Positions 18,062 through 25,020 of a stretch of DNA of 27,157 bases are shown in pieces (positions within the stretch are counted from its first letter, which is position 1; every line of letters starts with the position of its first letter). Source of the stretch: Planctomycetaceae bacterium UBA4732 (GTDB taxonomy: Bacteria > Planctomycetota > Planctomycetia > Gemmatales > Gemmataceae). Made by a program: the position numbers and the translations under genes. The notes below the pieces were generated by a model. The model did not search any database. It saw only the letters and a list, made by a program, of their open reading frames with translations, and was not told the origin of the DNA. The stretch spans positions 5,972 through 33,128 of the forward strand of contig DHJA01000235.1 of assembly GCA_002404095.1 (NCBI GenBank), written 5' to 3'.

Positions 18062-18316
18062 AGGCGAGCGGCGAGGTTTATCCCCGCCGTCCGGCCCGCC
18101 GGGATAAACCCATTAGTCCTACACAAGGGGGGGTGCCATGCTTTCGCGGCCTCTACCAACACCGTGCGCCCACTCAAACCGCCGCGAAAGCATGTATCCC
18201 ACGCGAGGACTCATGCTTTCGCGGGGTTGGGACTGGACAAGGTTTCGGCGGCGGGCCGCGAAAGCATGGCACCCTACTTGTGTAGATACTAATGGGATAA
18301 ACCCGGCGGCTCGCCT
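18062..18316. repeat. F3 nested composite palindrome, copy 2
   Basis: Same plan as 16548-16842. Outer arms AGGCGAGC...GAGGTTTATCC and GGATAAACC...GGCTCGCCT hold an inner part (18111-18294) between direct repeats GGATAAACC (18102-18110, 18295-18303). The inner arms start CATTAGT and end ACTAATG, where copy 1 has GTGAAGTA and TACTTCAC: both arms changed together. Four alternating CATGCTTTCGCGG cores are present. With the terminator it accounts for the 382-bp gap between yacG and the Uma2 gene. Confidence 0.88.
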
Positions 18317-18337
18317 GGCGCTTTTTCAAAGCAGGAT

Positions 18338-19075
18338 TCAGGAGGATTGCTTGAGCCGGACTTTCTCCAAGCGCTTGACAAACGCAGCGTGGGCGCGGCT
18401 GGACAAGCCCTTCTCCACGGTTTTAATGAGGCGCAGGCCGTCGCGCTCCATCAGAGCGGCGACGTCAATCCACAAGCCGGGGAAAACGCAAGAGCGCGCG
18501 ACGCCGTGGCGATCCGGCTGAATCATCTTCTTAGCAGCGAAGTTGAACCAATGAAGCTCGCGCTCCTCGATACAGAGAACCAGATACTCATGCACTCCGG
18601 CTTGTTCGTAATCCTGGCGCTTCTGGTTCATGTCCAATGCTCGGGTACTATGAGAGACCTCCGCGATCAGCTCGGGCGGCCCTTCGTAGTATTCGTCGTC
18701 TGTGACGTGCGACTGGCCACCGTATTCCGGCAAGATACGTAGGGTCAAGTCCGGCTGCGGTTCTCTCTCCTCACCCAAAATCTGCGTGGCGTTGTCGCTC
18801 GCATCCACCCCTGTGGTGGCGTCTTCATAAACCGATAGCAAATGGCTAAACTTGAGGTGATACTTTCCGTGCGGGCGTCGCAGAGGGGATGCCATGTAAT
18901 CGACTCCACTCGCTAAGTAAACGACTCCACCCACTAGCTCGAACTTCACGTTATCAGGATAGGCTTCATAACGTCGATGAAATTCGCGCTGATTCATGCG
19001 GTCGCCGTTGCAGAGGAGCGGCAGCGTTTCAACTTCGACAGGCGGCGTTATACGGGCCGCGGAATTCATTCTCAT
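18338..19075 (-). CDS. Uma2-family (DUF820) PD-(D/E)XK-like protein
   Basis: This 245-residue protein has the Uma2 pattern: an N-terminal helix FHRRYEAYPDNVKFELVGGVVY, a middle segment with EPQPDLTLRILPEYGG, then PPELIAEVSHSTRALDMNQK and YEQAGVHEYLVL. The Asp and Glu of the PD-(D/E)XK nuclease fold are in place, though the usual Lys after the Glu-x motif is not evident. Family members are predicted endonucleases, very abundant in planctomycetes and cyanobacteria, with no established substrate. The start at 19075 follows GGGAGG by nine bases; the frame runs upstream to 19159 without a ribosome site. It is divergent from the HAD gene. Confidence 0.85.
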   Translation of the reverse strand: MRMNSAARITPPVEVETLPLLCNGDRMNQREFHRRYEAYPDNVKFELVGGVVYLASGVDYMASPLRRPHGKYHLKFSHLLSVYEDATTGVDASDNATQILGEEREPQPDLTLRILPEYGGQSHVTDDEYYEGPPELIAEVSHSTRALDMNQKRQDYEQAGVHEYLVLCIEERELHWFNFAAKKMIQPDRHGVARSCVFPGLWIDVAALMERDGLRLIKTVEKGLSSRAHAAFVKRLEKVRLKQSS

Positions 19076-19189
19076 ATCGTGGTTCCTCCCCGCTCGATTG
19101 TACACGGAAAAGGACGGCGATTGATAGATGGACGCCGCCCCATAGTTTACTCTCTGCATTTGCCATCCGACAGGAATGAGGAGACGACG

Positions 19190-19876
19190 ATGCCGGAAAA
19201 GAACGGGTACGCGGCGATCTGGGACATGGACGGCACGTTAGTGGACACGGCGGAGCTGCATTTCGAGGCGTGGGCCGCGACGGCCAAGGAACGCGGTCGG
19301 CCGTTCAGCCGGGACGACTTCACCAACACCTTTGGCCGGCGCAACCCGGAAATCATTCACATTCTCTTCGGCGAGGCGCTCACCGGACGCGAGGCGCTCG
19401 ACCTCGCCGATCGCAAGGAGATGTTATATCGGGACGCGGCCAGCCAAGGCGTCGTGCTGCTGCCCGGTGTGCGGGCGCTGCTGGAAGACCTGGATCGGGC
19501 GGGCTTCCTTCAGGCCATCGGTTCCAGCGCTCCACGCGCCAATCTCGAACTCATCCTGCGTCTGACAGGGGTGGAACAATTCTTCCCAGCCGTCGTGGCG
19601 ATGGAGGACACTCAGCGCGGCAAGCCCGATCCGCAGGTGTTCCAGCTGGCGGCCCAGCGCCTGGGCATTTCGCCTGAGCGTTGTGTGGTATTGGAAGACG
19701 CCGTGGCGGGCGTGCAGGCGGCGCGGGCCGGCGGAATGAAGTGTATTGCGGTCCGCTTTGTCGGCCATCACTCCGAAGAAGCCTTGCGAGAAGCCGGCGC
19801 CGACCTCGTGGCGCCGACGTTGGAGAAGACGTCGGCCGAGATGGTGCGGCGCTTGTTTCAGTCGAGGATGAATTGA
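19190..19876 (+). CDS. HAD-IA hydrolase, beta-phosphoglucomutase-like
   Basis: This 228-residue protein has all four HAD motifs: DMDGTLVDT (nucleophile Asp12, acid/base Asp14), GSSAP (Ser112-113), GKPDP (Lys145) and LEDAVAGVQAA (Glu169-Asp170). The helical cap between motifs I and II is of the C1 type found in beta-phosphoglucomutase and small sugar-phosphate phosphatases. Whether it is a mutase or a phosphatase cannot be settled from sequence. GAGGAG precedes the ATG at 19190. The 114-bp gap to the divergent Uma2 gene should hold both promoters. Confidence 0.88.
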   Translation: MPEKNGYAAIWDMDGTLVDTAELHFEAWAATAKERGRPFSRDDFTNTFGRRNPEIIHILFGEALTGREALDLADRKEMLYRDAASQGVVLLPGVRALLEDLDRAGFLQAIGSSAPRANLELILRLTGVEQFFPAVVAMEDTQRGKPDPQVFQLAAQRLGISPERCVVLEDAVAGVQAARAGGMKCIAVRFVGHHSEEALREAGADLVAPTLEKTSAEMVRRLFQSRMN

Positions 19877-19938
19877 AGAACGTCGTCGCCGATTCCGAGG
19901 ATGCGCCCGTCGGAGTGGCGTCTCTATTGGTTCCATAA

Positions 19939-19995
19939 GTCCCATAAGTCCTATAAGTCCCATAGGTCCTATAGGACCTATGGGACTTATGGGAC
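19939..19995. repeat. F1 palindrome copy B
   Basis: The 24-base arms (19948-19971, 19972-19995) pair with one mismatch and no loop. The 9-bp units read GTCCCATAA, GTCCTATAA, GTCCCATAG, GTCCTATAG and then turn over. It lies 95 bases before the chosen start of the CRTAC1-type gene; translating through it gives the spurious KSHKSYKSH-type peptide. Confidence 0.88.
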
Positions 19996-20017
19996 GTTAT
20001 CTCCTTTCGGTTTTCTC

Positions 20018-20046
20018 TTGACACGCCTCGCGCTGGATGTGAGGAT
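20018..20046 (+). promoter_or_regulatory. Possible promoter of the CRTAC1-type gene
   Basis: A perfect -35 box TTGACA (20018-20023) is followed after 17 bases by GAGGAT, a poor -10 (three of six). It lies between the F1 palindrome and the start codon at 20090. Weak support. Confidence 0.3.
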
Positions 20047-20089
20047 TGCATTTACAGACGTTCGGTTCTCGCGCCCCAAGGTGACTGGG

Positions 20090-21868
20090 ATGCGGCGCAT
20101 CGTTGTCGGGTTCGTCTCATTGTCTTTCCTGGCGGTCGGCGCCTCGGGGCTGAGTTGTCAGCGCCCGCAAGCGACTTCCTCCGGGTCGGCGGCGCCGTCG
20201 GCCGCACCCGCATGGTTCATAGACGTCACCGAGGAAGTGGGGCTGCACTTCGTCCATGACGCCGGCCCCGTGGGCGCTTATTTCATGCCGCAGCAAGTCG
20301 GCTCCGGCGCCGCCCTGTTCGATTTCAATAACGACGGCCGCCTCGACATTCTTCTGCTCCAAAACGGCGGCCCCAACGGCGCCAAGAATTGCCTTTACGA
20401 GCAGACGCCCGACGGACATTTCAAAGACGTGAGCGCCGGTTCCGGCCTGGACTTCGCCGGCTACAACATGGGCGTCGCCGTCGGCGACGTCAACAACGAC
20501 GGCTGGCTCGACGTGCTGATTACGCAAACCAACGGCGTCAAGCTCTTCCTCAACAACCACGACGGAACCTTCACCGACGCGACCGAAGAGGCCGGGTTGA
20601 ACAATCCCGGCTGGGCCGCGTCGGCGGCGTTTTTCGACTACGACCGCGACGGCCGGCTCGATCTCGTCGTCGCCAATTACGTCGATTATGATCCCACTTG
20701 GCCCTGTAAAGGCGGCGACGGCAGTCAGGATTATTGCGCTCCCAAAACGTTCCACGGCCGCGTCAGCCGGCTGTTCCATAACGTAAGCCTCCCTTCTTCG
20801 CCGGGGAAGGAAGCGAGCGCCAAGGTTCCGCGCGTGCGCTTTGAGGACGCGACCGAATCCTCGGGGTTGGGGCGAATTCCCGGCCCCGGTTTGGGAGTGG
20901 TGTGCGCGGACTTCAACGGCGATGGTTGGCCGGACGTCTTTATCGCCAACGACGGCGCCCCCAACCGGCTGTGGATCAACCAGAAGGACGGCACGTTTAC
21001 GGAAGAGGCGGTGAAGCGCGGCGTCGCCTACAACGGCATGGCGCAGGCTCAGGCCGGCATGGGCGTGGCGTTGGGCGACGTGGACGGCGACGGCTTCTTC
21101 GACCTCTTCGTCACGCACTGGACGGAAGAGACAAACACGCTATGGAAACAAGGGCCGCGCGGCTTGTTCCACGACGAGACGGCCGTCGCGGGTCTGGTCG
21201 CCCCGGCGTGGCGCGGCACCGGCTTCGGCACCCTGTTGGCCGACTTCGACAACGACGGCAATCTCGATTTGGCCATCGTCAACGGCCGGGTGTCGGCCCG
21301 CGCCGCGCCGGACGACTGGTCACTCGGCCCGTTTTGGAGCAAGTACGGCGACCGCAACCAGCTGTTCGCCGGCGACGGTCACGGCCGCTTCCGGGATGTT
21401 TCGCCACAAAATACATCCTTTTCAGGGCATTATAACGTGGCGCGCGGTCTGGTGCGCGGCGACGTCTTCGGCGACGGCGCTCAGGACCTACTGGTGACAA
21501 CGATCGGAGGCCCGGCTCGGCTCTACCGCAACGTCGCGCCAAAGCGCGGCCATTGCCTGGCGGTTCGTGCCTTCGACCCCGCGCTGAAGCGGGACGCGCT
21601 GGGCGCGGAGGTGCGCGTGCTGGCCGGAGGCAAGACGCGCACCGTATGGCTGCATCCGGCGGAAAGTTACTTGTGCAGCAGCGAACCGCGCGCCCATTTC
21701 GGACTCGGTTCGTCCGAAGAGGTGGATTCCATCGAAATACTCTGGCCAGACGGGGCGCGTGAGACATTCCCCGGCGGCCGCGCCGATCGGCGGGTCGAGC
21801 TGCGCAAGGGAGAAGGGCGGCCGACGCCGGCTGCGGCGGCCCCCCGCAGGTCGCCACCGTGCCCGTAA
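20090..21868 (+). CDS. Exported FG-GAP/ASPIC (CRTAC1-type) repeat protein
   Basis: The 592-residue protein starts with a signal sequence (MRRIVVGFVSLSFLAVGASG, then LSCQ, possibly a lipoprotein site). Seven FG-GAP/VCBS blades with calcium-binding loops follow, for example FDFNNDGRLDILL, GDVNNDGWLDVLI, ADFNGDGWPDVFI and GDVDGDGFFDLFV. The C-terminal ASPIC/UnbV domain (GAEVRVLAGGKTRTVWLHPA, SIEILWPDGARETF) is complete. Such proteins form calcium-stabilised extracellular propellers. ATG at 20090 follows AAGGTG; the frame upstream to 19901 is translated repeat and was left out. After KGEG, where family members usually end, the frame reads on for about 18 Pro/Ala/Arg-rich residues into the next gene's sequence. 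Confidence 0.88.
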   Translation: MRRIVVGFVSLSFLAVGASGLSCQRPQATSSGSAAPSAAPAWFIDVTEEVGLHFVHDAGPVGAYFMPQQVGSGAALFDFNNDGRLDILLLQNGGPNGAKNCLYEQTPDGHFKDVSAGSGLDFAGYNMGVAVGDVNNDGWLDVLITQTNGVKLFLNNHDGTFTDATEEAGLNNPGWAASAAFFDYDRDGRLDLVVANYVDYDPTWPCKGGDGSQDYCAPKTFHGRVSRLFHNVSLPSSPGKEASAKVPRVRFEDATESSGLGRIPGPGLGVVCADFNGDGWPDVFIANDGAPNRLWINQKDGTFTEEAVKRGVAYNGMAQAQAGMGVALGDVDGDGFFDLFVTHWTEETNTLWKQGPRGLFHDETAVAGLVAPAWRGTGFGTLLADFDNDGNLDLAIVNGRVSARAAPDDWSLGPFWSKYGDRNQLFAGDGHGRFRDVSPQNTSFSGHYNVARGLVRGDVFGDGAQDLLVTTIGGPARLYRNVAPKRGHCLAVRAFDPALKRDALGAEVRVLAGGKTRTVWLHPAESYLCSSEPRAHFGLGSSEEVDSIEILWPDGARETFPGGRADRRVELRKGEGRPTPAAAAPRRSPPCP

Positions 21869-22194
21869 GCGGCAAAGTCACCGTGGACGACAAGCCGGTT
21901 ACCGCCGGCCAAGTTTCCTTCTTCGCGGCGGACGAAAAGGTCGGCGCGGGGTTGTGTGCGGGGACCATCGGGGCTAACGGCGAATACAAGGTTTTCTCAG
22001 AGGGCAAAACGGGGGCGCCGCTCGGGAAGTACAAGGTGACGGTAACGCCTTCGATGGTACCGCCAACGGGTGGAGGCGCCGCCCCGGCGACGCCCTACAA
22101 CTCCAAATACTCTGATTCCAAAGCGACGCCTTTGTCGCTGGAAGTGGTGAGCAGCCCGGCGGCGGGGGCTTACGATTTGAAATTGACCAAGTGA
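21859..22194 (+). CDS. Carboxypeptidase-regulatory-like domain protein, lacking its signal peptide
   Basis: This 111-residue ORF reads VSGKVTVDDKPVTAGQVSFF...GANGEYKV...GAPLGKYKVTVTP, the beta-sandwich pattern of the small transthyretin/carboxypeptidase-regulatory-like lipoproteins common in planctomycetes. Those normally begin with a signal peptide and a lipobox Cys. Here the same frame upstream of the GTG reads DAGCGGPPQVAT, the typical start of a mature lipoprotein, but the signal peptide is missing and an in-frame stop lies at 21760. It overlaps the CRTAC1-type stop by ten bases. It is probably a remnant produced by a deletion that joined the two genes; a coupled GTG start is possible. 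Confidence 0.55.
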   Translation: MPVSGKVTVDDKPVTAGQVSFFAADEKVGAGLCAGTIGANGEYKVFSEGKTGAPLGKYKVTVTPSMVPPTGGGAAPATPYNSKYSDSKATPLSLEVVSSPAAGAYDLKLTK

Positions 22195-22205
22195 GGAAGG
22201 ACGTT

Positions 22206-22411
22206 GGCGAGCCGGGAGCGTAAGCGACCGGAGATGGTTTCAGCGATTGCACGGAACTCCGGTCGCTTACCAGTACTTTCAAAATGTACTCCTCACGCTC
22301 CGCGTGAGGAACAACCAACGCCCCTAATGTGTTCCTCACGCTCTGCTCGCCGTTCCTCACGCGGAGCGTGAGGAGTACATTTTGAAAGTACTGTTACGCT
22401 CCCGGCTCGCC
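22206..22411. repeat. F2 palindrome, copy interrupted by F4
   Basis: The left arm (22206-22233) is identical to that of 13576-13655. The right arm is split: 22257-22270, then the F4 element, then 22398-22411. Removing the element and one TTAC restores a perfect 28-base arm and a 79-bp unit. It lies between the convergent ends of the 111-residue ORF and the TPR gene, eight bases from the latter's stop. Confidence 0.92.
22271..22393. mobile_element. F4: 123-bp MITE-like element with TTAC target duplication
   Basis: Perfect 42-bp terminal inverted repeats (22271-22312, 22352-22393) start CAGTACTTTCAAAATGTACT and enclose 39 bases. The element is flanked by TTAC on both sides (22267-22270, 22394-22397), and its host site is known from the intact F2 copy. 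It encodes nothing, so it must have been moved by a transposase supplied elsewhere. CCTCACGC occurs several times inside in both orientations, so each end also folds into its own small hairpin. Confidence 0.9.
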
Positions 22412-22418
22412 CGCGCTA

Positions 22419-23840
22419 TTAGCGCCCTTGTGCTTTCGGCATCGCCGCCAGTCGCGCCTGCACGTCCTGTCGCCAGGGCGCGTCCGGCGCCAGCCGCAAC
22501 GCCTGCTCGAAACCGGAACGGGCCTCGGCGTTTTGGCCGTCTTCGGCCAATGTTTCCGCGAGGCGCAAGTGAAGGTCCGCGAACTCCGGGTTGCAACGCA
22601 CGGCCTGACGAAGCGCGGTCAGCGCCTCAGCCCGCCTACCCAGATGCTCCAGAGAAAGCCCAAGGGCCATCAACGCGAAGCCGTAGTCCGGCTTGATGGC
22701 CAGCGCCTGACGCGCCGACGACTCCGCTTCACGAAACAACGCTTCCGCCCCCGTGCGGCCCTCAGCGCCTTGCTTGCTCAAATCTTCCCCCTCCTCGAAC
22801 AAGAGGAGAGCCAGGTAATAATGTGTTTGCACTTTATCCGGCGCCAGGCGCAATGCCTGCCGCAAGGCCTGTTCGCTGCCGGGATAGTCGCGCATCTGGG
22901 CGAAGCACTGACCCAGCAATAAAGGAGCCAGGTAGTCGTCGGGATATTCCGCCGTCATCGGCCGTACAATGGCGACGGCTTCCGGATAGTGTCCGGCGGA
23001 TTGAAGGGACTCGACCAGGCGGTAGCGATTCTTTTTCTTGACCGCCCAGAGAAGATATTCGTTGACGAACGGATCGACCCAATGGAGGTCTTTGGGCAGA
23101 CGGTCGGCTTGGGCGCGGTACTGGTCCGCCCTTGCCGCATCGCCCAACCTCTCACATACGGCCGCCAGTTGCGCGCTCGCGCTTTGACGCGCGAACGGAC
23201 TGCCGAGACAGCGGAGCAAGTGGGTGCGCGACTTATCCCAGTCTTGTCGGGAAATGGCTAAGAGGGCTTCGTCGAAGTTGGCCCGATCATCTTGCGGCTG
23301 GCGATCAAGGACGTGGCGGATATGGGCGCCGGCTTCGTCGAAGCGCCCGAGAATCATCAGCGTCTCCGCCAGCGTCAGCCGGGCCGCGGCGGCGCCTTCG
23401 TCCGCATCGGGGCAGCGTTCGACGGCCCGCCGCAGATAAGGCAAAGCGGCTTCCCGGTCTCCTTGATTCACAAGCGGCCCGGCCTGAAAATACGGCCAGC
23501 GCGGGTTGCCCGGATCGAGGCGTTCCGCCTCGGCAAAGCATGGACCACTTTCCGCGTCGAGTTCATTGGCCAGGAAGACTTCGCCCAGATCGGCCCAAGC
23601 CTTGGCGGAACGCGGCTCCTTTTGCACACGTTCGCGGACGGCCTGAATAGCGGCAACGACGGCCGGCTCCAGGTTGTCGCCTTTGGCCTCGGGCGGCGTC
23701 GGCGGAGTGTGCGAGGGGCCGACGAACCGCAGGATGATTACGACGGCCGCCACAGCCACGATCAAGAGGAGGCCCGCCAGCAGCAGACGCCTACCGAGGC
23801 CGAGGGGACGCCGGGGCGGGGGATTAGGGATGGCGGTCAT
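22419..23840 (-). CDS. Membrane-anchored TPR protein
   Basis: The 473-residue protein has a short proline- and arginine-rich N-terminus and one transmembrane helix (RLLLAGLLLIVAVAAVVIIL, about 18-37). About ten TPR units follow, for example EALFREAESSARQALAIKPD, then YGFALMALGLSLEHLGRRAE. TPRs bind partner proteins, probably on the outer side of the membrane; no specific role can be named. ATG at 23840 was chosen over the TTG at 23855. The F1 copy C palindrome begins ten bases upstream, so no standard ribosome site is seen. It is divergent from the P-II-type gene. Confidence 0.82.
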   Translation of the reverse strand: MTAIPNPPPRRPLGLGRRLLLAGLLLIVAVAAVVIILRFVGPSHTPPTPPEAKGDNLEPAVVAAIQAVRERVQKEPRSAKAWADLGEVFLANELDAESGPCFAEAERLDPGNPRWPYFQAGPLVNQGDREAALPYLRRAVERCPDADEGAAAARLTLAETLMILGRFDEAGAHIRHVLDRQPQDDRANFDEALLAISRQDWDKSRTHLLRCLGSPFARQSASAQLAAVCERLGDAARADQYRAQADRLPKDLHWVDPFVNEYLLWAVKKKNRYRLVESLQSAGHYPEAVAIVRPMTAEYPDDYLAPLLLGQCFAQMRDYPGSEQALRQALRLAPDKVQTHYYLALLLFEEGEDLSKQGAEGRTGAEALFREAESSARQALAIKPDYGFALMALGLSLEHLGRRAEALTALRQAVRCNPEFADLHLRLAETLAEDGQNAEARSGFEQALRLAPDAPWRQDVQARLAAMPKAQGR

Positions 23841-23850
23841 ATGGTAGTAT

Positions 23851-23905
23851 CTCAATTAGTCCTATAAGTCCTATACGTCCTATAGGACTTATAGGACTTA
23901 TTGAG
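23851..23905. repeat. F1 palindrome copy C, between divergent starts
   Basis: The 25-base arms (23851-23875, 23881-23905) pair with one mismatch around the loop CGTCC. Units read GTCCTATAA, GTCCTATAC, GTCCTATAG. It fills 55 of the 95 bases between the start codons of the TPR and P-II genes, so it is not a terminator here and must overlap promoter or leader sequence of at least one gene. Confidence 0.88.
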
Positions 23906-23935
23906 GCGCCTACCTCCAAGTGAGGACCGACGAAG

Positions 23936-24250
23936 ATGAAGCAGTTCACAATCGTAGTGAAGCCGTTTCGGGCGGAAGCCGTGTTACGGGCCATCGCCGA
24001 GTTGGACGTTGTCTCTTGCGTGGTGCGCGAAGTTAAAGGTTACAGTCGGCAAAAAGGCTATCTCGACCGCTACGCGGGCAGCGAATATAGTATGGCATTC
24101 CTCCCTAAAGTAGAAATTATCGTCAGCGTGGCCGACGACCGCGCCGAGGAGGCCGCCGACCGCATTGTGCGCGCCGCGCGCACCGGCCGTATCGGCGACG
24201 GCAAAGTCTTCGTGCTGGCCACGGGCTGGCCGGACGCCCTGGAGTTTTAG
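23936..24250 (+). CDS. P-II-family nitrogen regulatory protein
   Basis: This 104-residue protein aligns along GlnB/GlnK. The T-loop VKGYSRQKGYLDRYAGSEYS keeps Gln39 and Tyr51 (the uridylylation site in E. coli), followed by FLPKVEIIV with Lys58 and ARTGRIGDGKVFV with Thr83 and Lys90. P-II trimers bind ATP/ADP and 2-oxoglutarate and control nitrogen transport and assimilation. Two departures stand out: the canonical Gly37 is Ser, and the C-terminal IRTGE with its ATP-binding arginines is replaced by LATGWPDALEF. It is therefore P-II but may bind nucleotide differently. No amtB or glnA is beside it. Its stop overlaps that of the convergent transporter gene by four bases. Confidence 0.87.
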   Translation: MKQFTIVVKPFRAEAVLRAIAELDVVSCVVREVKGYSRQKGYLDRYAGSEYSMAFLPKVEIIVSVADDRAEEAADRIVRAARTGRIGDGKVFVLATGWPDALEF

Positions 24251-25020
24251 CTTTTCGCCGGGCCGTCATGGGAATGGGCGTGGTGATGGGAGTAAACGCC
24301 CTTTTCCGCGCCGAACGTGCGGACGAGCGCCTCGTCGTTCATGATCTCCTGCGGCGCCCCTTCGCATTGAATACGGCCGTCTTGCAGGCAGAGAACGTGA
24401 TGCGCCATGAGACTGACCATGTTCAACTCATGCGACACCAGCAGGATTGTCACGCCGGTTTCGCGGTTGAGGTCGGCGATGAGCCGGTAGAACTCCTTGT
24501 CGCCCTGGAAGTCGATGCCGGCCGCAGGTTCGTCCAGCAATAGCAGTTCCGGTTGCGGCTGCAACGCCAGCGCCAGCAGCACGCGCTGCAATTCCCCGCC
24601 CGACAATTTTTCGACCGACTGATGCAGCAGCTTCAAGGCGCCGACGCGGCCCAGCGCCTGTTCCATGCCTCGGCGCGCCGCGCGGCCCACGCCCAGAAAA
24701 AGCGGCCGACGTTGCAACGCCAGGCCGAACAGGTCGTAGACGGTCAGCGGCACGTTGGCCTCGACGCGCAGCTTTTGCGGGACGTAGCCGACGTGCTCCG
24801 GCGTCGGCTTCGTATGGTCGTGGCCGCAGTGGAAGGCGATTTGGCCTCGGTACGGCGCCTCCTTGACCAGGGCGCGCAGCAGCGTACTTTTGCCCGAGCC
24901 GTTCAGTCCGATCAACGCCGTGATACGGCCGCGCGCCAACCCGGCGTCCACGCCTTTGAGGATGGCGTTGCCGCCCAAATCGACGTACAGGCCGCGAATC
25001 GTTACCAAGTCGGCGTTCAT
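24247..25020 (-). CDS. Zinc/manganese-type ABC transporter ATPase
   Basis: This 257-residue ATPase has Walker A GLNGSGKS (38-45), Q-loop GYVPQ (78-82), signature LSGGELQR (139-146), Walker B LLLLDEPAAG (159-168) and the H-loop in VSHEL (195-199). It powers uptake of the metal held by the binding protein encoded just upstream. The C-terminus is histidine-rich (YSHHHAHSHD), as often in ZnuC-like proteins. The ATG at 25020 overlaps the binding-protein stop in an ATGA, so the pair is coupled; the longer frame to 25077 was rejected for that reason. The permease gene that normally follows is absent: the next gene is convergent. Confidence 0.88.
   Translation of the reverse strand: MNADLVTIRGLYVDLGGNAILKGVDAGLARGRITALIGLNGSGKSTLLRALVKEAPYRGQIAFHCGHDHTKPTPEHVGYVPQKLRVEANVPLTVYDLFGLALQRRPLFLGVGRAARRGMEQALGRVGALKLLHQSVEKLSGGELQRVLLALALQPQPELLLLDEPAAGIDFQGDKEFYRLIADLNRETGVTILLVSHELNMVSLMAHHVLCLQDGRIQCEGAPQEIMNDEALVRTFGAEKGVYSHHHAHSHDGPAKS

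Noticed and set aside
19901..20089. An N-terminal extension of 63 residues on the CRTAC1-type protein
   Set aside because: It is mostly the translated F1 palindrome (KSHKSYKSH-like), followed by non-conserved sequence. A proper signal peptide and ribosome site begin at 20090.
13576..23905. A CRISPR array made from the repeated palindromes
   Set aside because: Copies are kilobases apart, belong to different families, lack regular spacers, and no cas gene is present.
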